Assembly (NCBI GenBank): GCA_023423415.1
Contig: JAFAFP010000100.1
Location: 15,360-79,359 of the forward strand
From: Pseudomonadota bacterium
GTDB taxonomy: Bacteria > Pseudomonadota > Alphaproteobacteria > Rhizobiales > Xanthobacteraceae
Reading direction: 5' to 3'
Length of the DNA stretch: 64,000 nucleotides
Position numbers and translations under genes: made by a program. Position 1 is the stretch's first letter; the number at the start of each line of letters is the position of its first letter. Shown piece by piece: positions 49,270-56,813 of the stretch. The notes under the pieces were generated by a model that saw nothing but the letters and a program-made list of their open reading frames with translations, ran no database searches and was not told the origin of the DNA.

Positions 49270-50100
49270 ATGTTTGGCCTGTCCAAGCTTTTCGGCTTTT
49301 TTCTGCTGCCGTCCAACTTGCTCATCCTGTTGGCGCTCATCGGCATTCTTTTGATGGGCACGCGATACAAGCGGCTCGGGCAAATTCTGACAATTGGCGC
49401 GATCCTGTTGCTGACGATCATCGGCATCGCGCCGGTTGGCAACGCGTTGATGGTGCCGCTCGAAGAGCGATTTCCGAAGTGGGATCCGCGGAACGGCTCA
49501 CCGCATGGCATCGTGGTTCTCGGCGGCGCTGTCTCGCCCGACGTATCTGCGGCTCGCGACGAACTGGCGCTGAACGAGGCCGCTGAACGCATGACCGCTG
49601 TCGCGAAACTCGCGCGCGAACATCCGTACGCCAAAATCGTCTTCACCGGAGGTAACGGACGTTTGTTCGGCGGCGCTAGCGAAGCCGCATTCGCGCTCCG
49701 GCTTTTCGAAAGCTTTGGGATTGCACGACACCGGATTGTTCTGGAAGACAACGCCCGCAACACTGTCGAGAATGCGATCCTGACCAAGGCCTTGGTCGAT
49801 CCAAAACCGCATCAGCGCTGGCTGCTGGTGACGTCTGCGCACCACATGCCGCGGTCGATTGGCATATTCCGGAAAGCCGGTTTCCCGGTGGAAGCCCATC
49901 CCGTGGATTTCAGAACACGCGGAACGGACGATCTGATCGACACGTTCGGGTCGATTGCCGCAGGACTGGCGCGCACCGACACGGCAACACGTGAGTGGGT
50001 TGGCTTGCTGGCTTACTGGCTGTCCGGCGACAGCAGCGAACTATTTCCTGCTCCCGAGACTTCGGGCGCATGTGACAATGGCGAGAATTGCCGACCGTAA
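49270..50100 (+). CDS. YdcF-family DUF218 protein
   Basis: A 276-residue protein with two N-terminal membrane segments and a DUF218 domain from about 75: GIVVLGGAVSPDVSAARDELALNEAAERMTAVAKLAREHPYAKIVFTGG, IVLEDNARNTVENA, and RWLLVTSAHHMPRSIGIFRKAG. The family binds S-adenosylmethionine in YdcF and may act in cell-envelope metabolism (SanA, ElyC). The exact role is unknown. The start is ATG with GAGGG upstream. Confidence 0.85.
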   Translation: MFGLSKLFGFFLLPSNLLILLALIGILLMGTRYKRLGQILTIGAILLLTIIGIAPVGNALMVPLEERFPKWDPRNGSPHGIVVLGGAVSPDVSAARDELALNEAAERMTAVAKLAREHPYAKIVFTGGNGRLFGGASEAAFALRLFESFGIARHRIVLEDNARNTVENAILTKALVDPKPHQRWLLVTSAHHMPRSIGIFRKAGFPVEAHPVDFRTRGTDDLIDTFGSIAAGLARTDTATREWVGLLAYWLSGDSSELFPAPETSGACDNGENCRP

Positions 50101-50195
50101 CCAGCCGGGGATTTTTCGCTCGCGTGCATCATGGTTAGCGAATTGAAAAGATTTTAGCGCGCATACTCCCGGTAGTCGGGTGAGGGAGTTGTATC

Positions 50196-50375
50196 GTGTC
50201 AGTCAATATGCGCGTCATTCCGGTCGATGGCGTTACTGCGATTCCGGATGTTGGCGATCTCCCCAATGAAGTGGACATTCGTCGTGATAGGCGCGAATTG
50301 CTGCTTTTGCGCATCGCGACCGGACTAGCCGTCTCGCTTGTATCCTGCGCCTGGGTTCTACTCGCGCTCGAATAA
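50196..50375 (+). CDS. small single-span membrane protein, 59 residues
   Basis: A GTG at 50196, with GAGGGAG seven bases upstream, opens 59 codons that start VSVNMRVIPVDGVTAIPDVG and end in one membrane segment (LLRIATGLAVSLVSCAWVLLALE). The codon usage matches the neighbours. The stop abuts the stop of the convergent DUF599 gene. There is no known family. An inner ATG at 50208 is possible. Confidence 0.55.
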   Translation: MSVNMRVIPVDGVTAIPDVGDLPNEVDIRRDRRELLLLRIATGLAVSLVSCAWVLLALE

Positions 50376-51059
50376 CTAGTCGATCTTGATGGCTGCGCTG
50401 GCGTCGGACGCGAATTGCCGTGCCCAGATTACGACGAAGACAGCGACCGTCGAAAAGAACAGCAGCCACGGCGAGATGAACCAGCCGAGATAACCGAGCG
50501 CAAAAAAGAAAGCGCGCTGGCCACGGTTGAAGTGCCGGCCGGCAGCTTCGAACAGCTTACCGGTGCGAAGAGCGTGGAGCTTGGCAGCCGGCGTGTCTTT
50601 CTCGGTCGAGGGAGGCATCGCACCGATCATGATCGCGACGTAGTTGTACAGCCGGTACGACCAGGCAAATTTGAAGAATGCATAGACGAAAATTGTCGCG
50701 AGGCCGATCGTCTTGATCTCCCACTCGATCCGCGTGGTAGGGACGCCGAACGGCAGCGCAGAAACAATGGTGATGAGATCGTCGGTCGAGCGTAGCACGG
50801 TTAGCGTACCGCCGATGGCGATCAGCGATGTCGAGGCGAAGAAGGCCGTGCCGTTCTGCAACGAGGCCATGATCTGCCCGTCCACCATGCGCATTTCACG
50901 CTTGAGTGTCTCCTGCATCCACGCATCGCGATAACCGTTCATGCGGGCATTCAACGCACCGCGGCCATGCGCTGTCCATTCGAGCAGGTACGCGTAAACC
51001 AGCCAGGCGGCGGCAAAGAAACCAAGTGCGAAAAGATCGAGAGGCCCAAATAGCAACAT
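50376..51059 (-). CDS. DUF599 membrane protein
   Basis: A 227-residue protein with four membrane segments and DUF599 features: YAYLLEWTAHGRGALNARMNGYRDAWMQETLKREMRMVDGQIMASLQNGTAFFASTSLIAIGGTLTVL, later FFKFAWSYRLYNYVAIMIGAMP and NRGQRAFFFALGYLGWFISPWLL. Function unknown. It is convergent with the small gene at 50196. Confidence 0.85.
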   Translation of the reverse strand: MLLFGPLDLFALGFFAAAWLVYAYLLEWTAHGRGALNARMNGYRDAWMQETLKREMRMVDGQIMASLQNGTAFFASTSLIAIGGTLTVLRSTDDLITIVSALPFGVPTTRIEWEIKTIGLATIFVYAFFKFAWSYRLYNYVAIMIGAMPPSTEKDTPAAKLHALRTGKLFEAAGRHFNRGQRAFFFALGYLGWFISPWLLFFSTVAVFVVIWARQFASDASAAIKID

Positions 51060-51122
51060 GACGATCTCTATTGAGGTGGCGGCTCAACTCTGACGGTCAT
51101 CCAAGGACTGTTTATGCAACCA

Positions 51123-51136
51123 TTGATTGTAATCAG
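51123..51136. promoter_or_regulatory. near-FNR/FixK palindrome
   Basis: TTGATTGTAATCAG differs from TTGAT-N4-ATCAA only in the last base. A promoter-like TATACT follows 16 bases on, ahead of the small gene at 51238. It is a weaker match than the box at 18916. Confidence 0.3.
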
Positions 51137-51237
51137 GGTTGGACTTGCATGTTATACTAAAGTTGTACTGGGTCAGGGCGTTTTGGTGCGAAACTCAGTG
51201 CAGACCGGCCCTCCCAGTGCAGTTCAGGAGATGGCCT

Positions 51238-51348
51238 ATGCCACAGGAACACACCCAACAACCCCAGGAATCGACGCTGTCCACCGCGTTGTGGACCGGC
51301 GGCGCACTTCTTCTGGTCGCATTGATCGCGATCTATATCGCCATGTAG
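51238..51348 (+). CDS. 36-residue single-span membrane peptide
   Basis: MPQEHTQQPQESTLST is followed by one membrane segment (GGALLLVALIAIYIAM) and a stop. CAGGAG lies eight bases before the ATG, and the reading frame matches the local codon pattern. It is too short to place in a family. Similar small membrane proteins act as regulators of larger membrane complexes, but none is visible here. Confidence 0.5.
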   Translation: MPQEHTQQPQESTLSTALWTGGALLLVALIAIYIAM

Positions 51349-51473
51349 TGCGAGGACGTAAGTGTGCCGATGTGCAAGTGCGACGCGATCGCCAAGGTGG
51401 CGTCGCACTCGGCCTTCGTGCTTGACCGGGGGGCAATGCCTTTAGACATTGCGGCATCATGGGAGGTCGACGA

Positions 51474-51881
51474 ATGCCGCAGACTATTACAGCCAGCGTA
51501 CGTTCGCTGGTCGAAGCTGCCGAGACGGAAATCGAAAACCTGACAGTGGAACAGGGGATAGATTTGCACGGGCGTGAAGACGTCGTGCTGGTCGATATCC
51601 GCGACATTCGCGAATTGCAGCGAGATGGTCGCGTGCCCGGTGCCTTTCACTGCCCGCGCGGTATGCTGGAATTCTGGATTGATCCGGAAAGCCCATATCA
51701 CAAGGACGTATTCGCGCAGGACAAACGTTATGTTTTCTTTTGTGCTGGCGGCATGCGTTCGGCGTTGGCCGCACAGACCGCAAAGCGCATGGGATTGAAG
51801 CCGGTCGCGCACATCCGGGGGGGCTTTGGTGCCTGGAAGAAATCCGGTGGGCCGGTCGAGATGCTGGCGCCAAAAGGGTAA
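51474..51881 (+). CDS. rhodanese-like domain protein
   Basis: A 135-residue single rhodanese domain. The active-site loop is FFCAGGMRSALAA with C90, preceded by VVLVDIRDIRELQRDGRVPGAFHCPRG. Rhodaneses carry sulfane sulfur on the cysteine and pass it to cyanide, thiols or sulfur-transfer enzymes. GGGAGG lies before the ATG at 51474. Context gives no partner. Confidence 0.9.
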   Translation: MPQTITASVRSLVEAAETEIENLTVEQGIDLHGREDVVLVDIRDIRELQRDGRVPGAFHCPRGMLEFWIDPESPYHKDVFAQDKRYVFFCAGGMRSALAAQTAKRMGLKPVAHIRGGFGAWKKSGGPVEMLAPKG

Positions 51882-51970
51882 TCCATTTGCGCTTGTGATT
51901 GCCGCGATCAGTTCTTTTTGCTTGCGACGCTACGGCCGCGAGGCGAAGCTGCGGCCGGAGATTTTTTCAG

Positions 51971-52624
51971 ATGTCGCTCAAGCTCATTCTCGGTAACAAG
52001 AACTACTCGTCCTGGTCGCTGCGACCATGGATCGCGATGCGTCACGCTGGCATCGATTTTGAAGAAGAAGTCATCCCGCTTTACGAGCCCGGCAGCGCCG
52101 GGCGTATTGCGGTCTATTCGCCTGCTGGCAAGGTACCAATCCTGCTGGATGGGGACATTGCTATTTGGGATTCGCTCGCAATCCTTGAATACGTGGCCGA
52201 GAAGTTTCCAAAGGCCCAGCTTTGGCCTGCGGATCCGCAAGCTCGTGCGCATGCGCGCGCCGTCTCCGCCGAAATGCATGCGGGGTTTGTCAATTTGCGC
52301 CGGCATTGTCCGATGAACATGCGGCGCGAGAGTCGGAAACACGAACTCACCGCGGAGGTCGCCGCCGATGTTCGCCGTATTGAACGAATCTGGACCGACT
52401 GCCGCGCGCAGTTCGCAGACGGCGGGCCGTTCCTGTTCGGCGCGTTCGGCGCCGCAGATGCGATGTATGCGCCGGTAGTTTCGCGTTTTGCGAGCTATGC
52501 AATCGGCGTCGGCGCAGCAGCCGAAGCTTACATGGCATCTGTCATGGCGTTGCCTGCCTGGATCGAATGGCGAAATGCTGGCGTCGCGGAGTCGTGGGTG
52601 ATGCCCGGCAACGAGCTTGATTAG
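51971..52624 (+). CDS. glutathione S-transferase
   Basis: A 217-residue GST. The N-terminal thioredoxin-like domain is LKLILGNKNYSSWSLRPWIAMRHAG, with the conserved serines as glutathione-activating candidates, and SPAGKVPILLDGDIAIWDSLAILEYVAEKFP. A helical C-terminal domain follows with GPFLFGAFGAADAMYAPVVSRF. It conjugates or reduces electrophiles with glutathione. The ATG at 51971 begins the domain directly. Confidence 0.88.
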   Translation: MSLKLILGNKNYSSWSLRPWIAMRHAGIDFEEEVIPLYEPGSAGRIAVYSPAGKVPILLDGDIAIWDSLAILEYVAEKFPKAQLWPADPQARAHARAVSAEMHAGFVNLRRHCPMNMRRESRKHELTAEVAADVRRIERIWTDCRAQFADGGPFLFGAFGAADAMYAPVVSRFASYAIGVGAAAEAYMASVMALPAWIEWRNAGVAESWVMPGNELD

Positions 52625-52698
52625 AAAATAGTTCCGCGGGAACCGGTTCTGGATTGAGGACGTTCGATTGGCAAAGGTCGCCAATATCACGAGCCTCG

Positions 52699-54816
52699 AT
52701 GTCTGCCGCTCTTTTGCGAAGAAACAAGAACGTCTGGCGCATCGCGCGGGCCAATCGCGTTGCGATGCTCGTCGACGGTGCGGCTTATTTCAGCGCCGTA
52801 CGGGAGAGTTTTCTCAAAGCGCGGCATTCCATCCACATTGTCGGATGGGACATTGACAGCCGGATGCGGCTCGTTGGACCCAGCGGCGTTGTAGATGATG
52901 GATTTCCCGAAACGTTGGCCGAATTCCTGTCGGCTCTTGTCGAGCGACGGCCCGAACTCACGATTAACCTTTTGCTTTGGGATTTTTCGGTTCTCTATGC
53001 GTTGGAGCGTGAAATATTTCCGGCTCTTTCACTCAACTGGAAAACACCTGATCAAATTCGCTTCTGCCTCGATGGCGACGTTCCGCTCGGTTGTTCGCAA
53101 CATCAGAAAATCGTCGTGGTTGACGATGCCGTGGCCTTTTCGGGTGGTCTTGATCTGACGATCAGACGTTGGGACACGCCGGATCATGCGCTTGAGAACC
53201 AACACCGGTGCGATCCGTTCGGGCGCAGCTATCGTCCATTCCACGATGTTCAGGTGATGGTCGACGGCGCTGCGGCAATGGCGCTTACCGATCTGGTGCA
53301 TGAGCGTTGGACGCGCGCGCAATGCGGCGAATTGCTGAATGCGTTGCCGGGCAACGATTGCTGGCCGGACAGCGTGAAGCCGGATTTCAACGACATAGAA
53401 ATCGGCATCGCCCGGACCCAGCCAGCTTGCCAAGGAACGCGAGAGGTGCGGGAGGTTGAACAACTGTTCGTGGACATGATCGATGCCGCGCAACGCACGA
53501 TCTATATTGAAAATCAGTTCATGACGTCGCGGGAGATTGCTGAGAGGCTGGCGCATCGGATGCTGCGAAACAGGCGGCTGGAGGCGGTCCTTGTTGCCCC
53601 AAAGACCCCTGAATCCTGGATCGAGTCGCATACGATGCGCAATGGGCGGATTCGTTTTCAGAAAATTCTCGAGCAGGCCGGTGTTCTGGACCGTGTGCGC
53701 ATCCTCTATCCGCAGGTGACCTGCAACGGTGAAACGATCGACACGATGGTGCATTCGAAAGTCATGGTGGTCGACGACCGGCTGTTGCGCATCGGGTCCG
53801 CAAATCTCAACAATCGCTCAATGGGTGCCGACACCGAATGCGACGTGATCATCGAGGCGAAAAGCACGCGCCAGCGGCAGATCGTCACCCGTCTGCGCAA
53901 TCGTCTTCTTGGCGAGCATTGCGGCGCCACGGCAGAGGATATTGCGGAACTTCTGGAAGACACCGGCTCGCTCGTCACCGTGACCGATATCCTGGCTCGC
54001 AACGGTCACAGCCTGCAGCCAATCGACGACGGCGAGCCCGATCCCGACGAGGTCACAGCTTATTTCGAAAGTTTGGCTGATCCCATGAAACCCGTATCCT
54101 GGCGTTCAATATTCGGTTCGACATGGCACTCGGTGCGCGGACTGACGTCTGCCAGCGTGTTCAAGTTTGCGCTGGTTGCGCTGTTTTTGCTTGGGCTGAC
54201 GCTGGCATGGCACTTCACGCCGCTGTCGGAGATGGCCAGCGCCGAAAAAGCCGGCGCATTCCTGGCACAGATGGCCCAGTCCTATTGGGCGCCGCTCGCG
54301 GTGCTCGGCGCGTTTCTGATCGGCGGACTTGTCGCGTTCCCCGTGACGATTTTGATTGCCGCGACGGCGGCGAGTTTCGGCCCATGGCTCGGCTTTATCT
54401 ATGCGCTTGTGGGGGCATTGGTGAGCGCGTTGGTGATGTATGGTGTGGGCGCCATGATGGGTCGCAACGCCTTGCAGAGCATGCTCGGCCATCGCTTGAT
54501 TGATATCCGCAACAAGATTGCGCGGCAGGGTGTGCTCGCGGTCGCCGCCATCCGTCTGGTGCCGATCGCACCGTTTACGCTCGTCAACCTTGTTGCTGGC
54601 GCGAGTGGGATCAAGCTTTTGCACTATCTCGCAGGTACGGTGCTTGGCCTTTTGCCCGGTCTTATCCTGATGTCACTGCTTGGCAACCAGATCATGCGGA
54701 TCATCGTGTCACCGCATCCGATTGAGCTGCTGATCTTCGCCGTCCTCATCGCAATCTGGATAGTCATTGCGTTGGCGATCCAGTCGGCGTTCTCGAAATA
54801 CGGACGCACCTCTTGA
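52699..54816 (+). CDS. phospholipase D-type protein fused to a VTT (DedA-like) membrane domain
   Basis: A 705-residue protein. The first PLD half has HKD motif HQKIVVVDDAVAFSGG with H135, K137 and D142. The second half has HSKVMVVDDRLLRIGSANLNNRS. From about 495 come membrane helices and a VTT/SNARE-associated domain (FLIGGLVAFPVTILIAATAASFGPWLG, AAIRLVPIAPFTLVNLVAGASGI). HKD enzymes make or cut phospholipids (cardiolipin synthase type). The VTT part may flip lipids. The next gene, an EEP-family phosphodiesterase, starts in its stop codon. Confidence 0.88.
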   Translation: MSAALLRRNKNVWRIARANRVAMLVDGAAYFSAVRESFLKARHSIHIVGWDIDSRMRLVGPSGVVDDGFPETLAEFLSALVERRPELTINLLLWDFSVLYALEREIFPALSLNWKTPDQIRFCLDGDVPLGCSQHQKIVVVDDAVAFSGGLDLTIRRWDTPDHALENQHRCDPFGRSYRPFHDVQVMVDGAAAMALTDLVHERWTRAQCGELLNALPGNDCWPDSVKPDFNDIEIGIARTQPACQGTREVREVEQLFVDMIDAAQRTIYIENQFMTSREIAERLAHRMLRNRRLEAVLVAPKTPESWIESHTMRNGRIRFQKILEQAGVLDRVRILYPQVTCNGETIDTMVHSKVMVVDDRLLRIGSANLNNRSMGADTECDVIIEAKSTRQRQIVTRLRNRLLGEHCGATAEDIAELLEDTGSLVTVTDILARNGHSLQPIDDGEPDPDEVTAYFESLADPMKPVSWRSIFGSTWHSVRGLTSASVFKFALVALFLLGLTLAWHFTPLSEMASAEKAGAFLAQMAQSYWAPLAVLGAFLIGGLVAFPVTILIAATAASFGPWLGFIYALVGALVSALVMYGVGAMMGRNALQSMLGHRLIDIRNKIARQGVLAVAAIRLVPIAPFTLVNLVAGASGIKLLHYLAGTVLGLLPGLILMSLLGNQIMRIIVSPHPIELLIFAVLIAIWIVIALAIQSAFSKYGRTS

Positions 54817-55532
54817 GGGCCGAACGCCGGCATGCGATCCGCGTCATGACGTGGAACATTCATGGCGCGCTGGGGCGCAACCCGCGCTTCAATCTGGAGA
54901 ACGTGGTAGCCCTGATTCTCAGGGCCGATCCTGATATCGTCGCCTTGCAGGAAGTGGATTCGCGCCGTGCGGCAAACGGCGATCCGTTTCTGATCTTGCA
55001 GGACATGCTTGGTCACCACGGTATCGGCGCAAAATCAATCGTTACCGAGGACGGTGAATACGGGCAGATGCTGATGAGCCGCTGGCCGCTTCGGGACACG
55101 GAAATCCATGACATCTCGTATGGCGAGTTCGAACCGCGCCGCGCGATCCGAGCCCGTATCGAGACGCCGCATGGATGGCTGCATGTTGCAGCGACGCATC
55201 TCGGCCTGAGTGTCCATGAGCGACGAAGTCAGGCACGAGCGCTGCTCAAGATCATCGGCGAGGCGACGCCATTCGTGCTGCTCGGCGATTTCAACGATTG
55301 GTTTTGGCCGGGATCGATCCGGCACATTCTGAGAGATATCTTGCCGGACCGTTCGCGCTATCGGACGTTTCCGTCAGTTTGTCCGCTGCTGCGCCTCGAC
55401 CGGATTTATTGCCGCCCGCTAGGGTTGCTGGAGCAGACCTGGACCGATGCTCAGGCCCGGCATCTGTCCGACCACCTTCCGGTCATTGGCGACATCATGC
55501 TGAGCAGCGGCATAAGCGGCGAGGGCACCTGA
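54813..55532 (+). CDS. endonuclease/exonuclease/phosphatase (EEP) family protein
   Basis: A 239-residue EEP-fold enzyme: VMTWNIHGALG, DPDIVALQEVDSRR, VAATHLGLSVHERRSQA, FVLLGDFNDWFW, and a final LSDHLPVIGDI, which complete the Asn, Glu, Asp and His metal-site motifs. Members cleave phosphodiesters in lipids, inositol phosphates or nucleic acid. Its coupling with the PLD-VTT gene (TTGA overlap) suggests a lipid substrate. TTG at 54813 is the likely start. Confidence 0.85.
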   Translation: MRAERRHAIRVMTWNIHGALGRNPRFNLENVVALILRADPDIVALQEVDSRRAANGDPFLILQDMLGHHGIGAKSIVTEDGEYGQMLMSRWPLRDTEIHDISYGEFEPRRAIRARIETPHGWLHVAATHLGLSVHERRSQARALLKIIGEATPFVLLGDFNDWFWPGSIRHILRDILPDRSRYRTFPSVCPLLRLDRIYCRPLGLLEQTWTDAQARHLSDHLPVIGDIMLSSGISGEGT

Positions 55533-55543
55533 AAAACAGAAAA

Positions 55544-55560
55544 CCCGGCCGCTGGCCGGG
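55544..55560 (+). terminator. hairpin after the EEP gene
   Basis: CCCGGCC and GGCCGGG form a 7-bp stem with a 3-base loop, 11 bases after the EEP stop. The T-tract is poor (CTTCCC). Confidence 0.5.
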
Positions 55561-55694
55561 CTTCCCTCGATGGCGTCTTACGGGGAGTACATCCGTCCCC
55601 GACGCCTCGAACTTTCGCGATACTCGCAAGTAAGTGTTAACGTTTTATGACACCCGAAAGCGCTAACGCTGAACCACACCCTTCGTTCCCAAAC

Positions 55695-55722
55695 AGATGG
55701 CGGACGAACTCCTCCGCCATCT
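55695..55722 (-). terminator. hairpin after the DUF1236 gene
   Basis: AGATGGCGGA and TCCGCCATCT form a perfect 10-bp stem with an 8-base loop, 20 bases beyond the DUF1236 stop. It probably ends that transcript. Confidence 0.55.
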
Positions 55723-55741
55723 GTTCCTTGGCCTTGCTGCT

Positions 55742-56461
55742 TTAAGCCTCGATCACCGCAATGATGCGGTAGGTGCCAGGTTCGATAATCAGGATCTCAT
55801 CGCCGACCAGGATAAAGCGATACGGACGCCAATCCGGATAAACCTCGATGACCGATGCCGGCAAGGCGTGCAGCGTCACGCTGCGCGGGACCACAGTGCC
55901 GACCGAGACGTTGAAACTCACGTTCGTCACCGGACGCACGTTGGTCTGCTTGATCGTCGTCGAGATTTTTGTGCGCTGTTCGGTCGTCAATGACGCGCCC
56001 CCTGACGAGCCGGCCGCGCCTTGACCGGTTGTGTTGTCCTTGCGGGACTTGCTGTCAGCTGCGCCTTTGTGATCGGATTTGTCCTGCGCACGATTGTCGC
56101 GCTGGTTCTGACGCTGATCCTGTGCGCCTTTCTGATCTTGTTGGCGCTGCTCCTGGGCCCGCTGCGGCCGATCACCTTTTTGATCCATCCGCTGCTGTTC
56201 GGCTTGGCCACCCTTGGGCTCCGCACCGCCCTTTGTCTCAGTGCCTTGACCGGTCGTGCCGGAGCGGCCTTTCATCTCGCCGCCACCTCGCATTTCACTG
56301 CCGCCCGGTTGTGCCGACGGCGACGATGGCTGCGCGGGCGAAGACTGTTGCGGCGCCTGAGTGGAGCTGCCGCCCATGCCACCCTTCTCCTGCGCGGCCA
56401 CGATGCCCGCGCTGGCTATCAGCGCGATGGCAGAGACAGACATCAATAGATTTTTCCTCAT
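55742..56461 (-). CDS. DUF1236 domain exported protein
   Basis: A 239-residue protein. A signal peptide (MSVSAIALIASAGIVAAQ) is followed by about 120 residues of low-complexity sequence rich in G, S, Q, K and D, then a DUF1236 domain (VSFNVSVGTVVPRSVTLHALPASVIEVYPDWRPYRFILVGDEILIIEPGTYRIIAVIE). DUF1236 proteins occur mainly in Rhizobiales, and their function is unknown. An exact EcfG-type promoter lies upstream, so it is very likely a general stress gene. AGGAG precedes the ATG. Confidence 0.88.
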   Translation of the reverse strand: MRKNLLMSVSAIALIASAGIVAAQEKGGMGGSSTQAPQQSSPAQPSSPSAQPGGSEMRGGGEMKGRSGTTGQGTETKGGAEPKGGQAEQQRMDQKGDRPQRAQEQRQQDQKGAQDQRQNQRDNRAQDKSDHKGAADSKSRKDNTTGQGAAGSSGGASLTTEQRTKISTTIKQTNVRPVTNVSFNVSVGTVVPRSVTLHALPASVIEVYPDWRPYRFILVGDEILIIEPGTYRIIAVIEA

Positions 56462-56813
56462 GGAAGGCTCCTGTCGTTTCCGGTTGAAGCCCTCGTGCTC
56501 CAGCTACGCCCGTCCGGACGAATCCCAGTCGCGAAGTGAACGTTCAGCAGAGAGCGTCGTTCCGGAATTTCCGGATATATGTTCTTAAATGTTTGTTCAG
56601 GCCCAAGATGTTGGGCTTGTAAGATGCGAGCGGGAGGTATTGCTTTGGCCCCTCAATGCTGGTTAGACGGAGCCGTCGCGCTCCTGTCCTCTCGCTTGAA
56701 CCTCAGCAAGGAATCGCGATTGTTCAGCGTGGTCGCTTTCGTGCAGATCGCACCAGAGGTTTCATTCGCTGCGATACCGCGCCATAGTCTCCACCGGATT
56801 CGGGGAGGCAACA
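56462..56813. other. intergenic region holding the DUF1236 promoter
   Basis: About 352 bases between divergent genes. The only features I can support are the EcfG promoter at 56539-56563 and the GGGGAGG ribosome site of mccB. No ORF is supported. Confidence 0.6.
56539..56563 (-). promoter_or_regulatory. EcfG-type stress promoter of the DUF1236 gene
   Basis: On the minus strand GGAAC is followed by 16 bases and CGTT, the alphaproteobacterial EcfG consensus GGAAC-N16/17-CGTT. The -10 element is 78 bases before the ATG. Confidence 0.75.
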
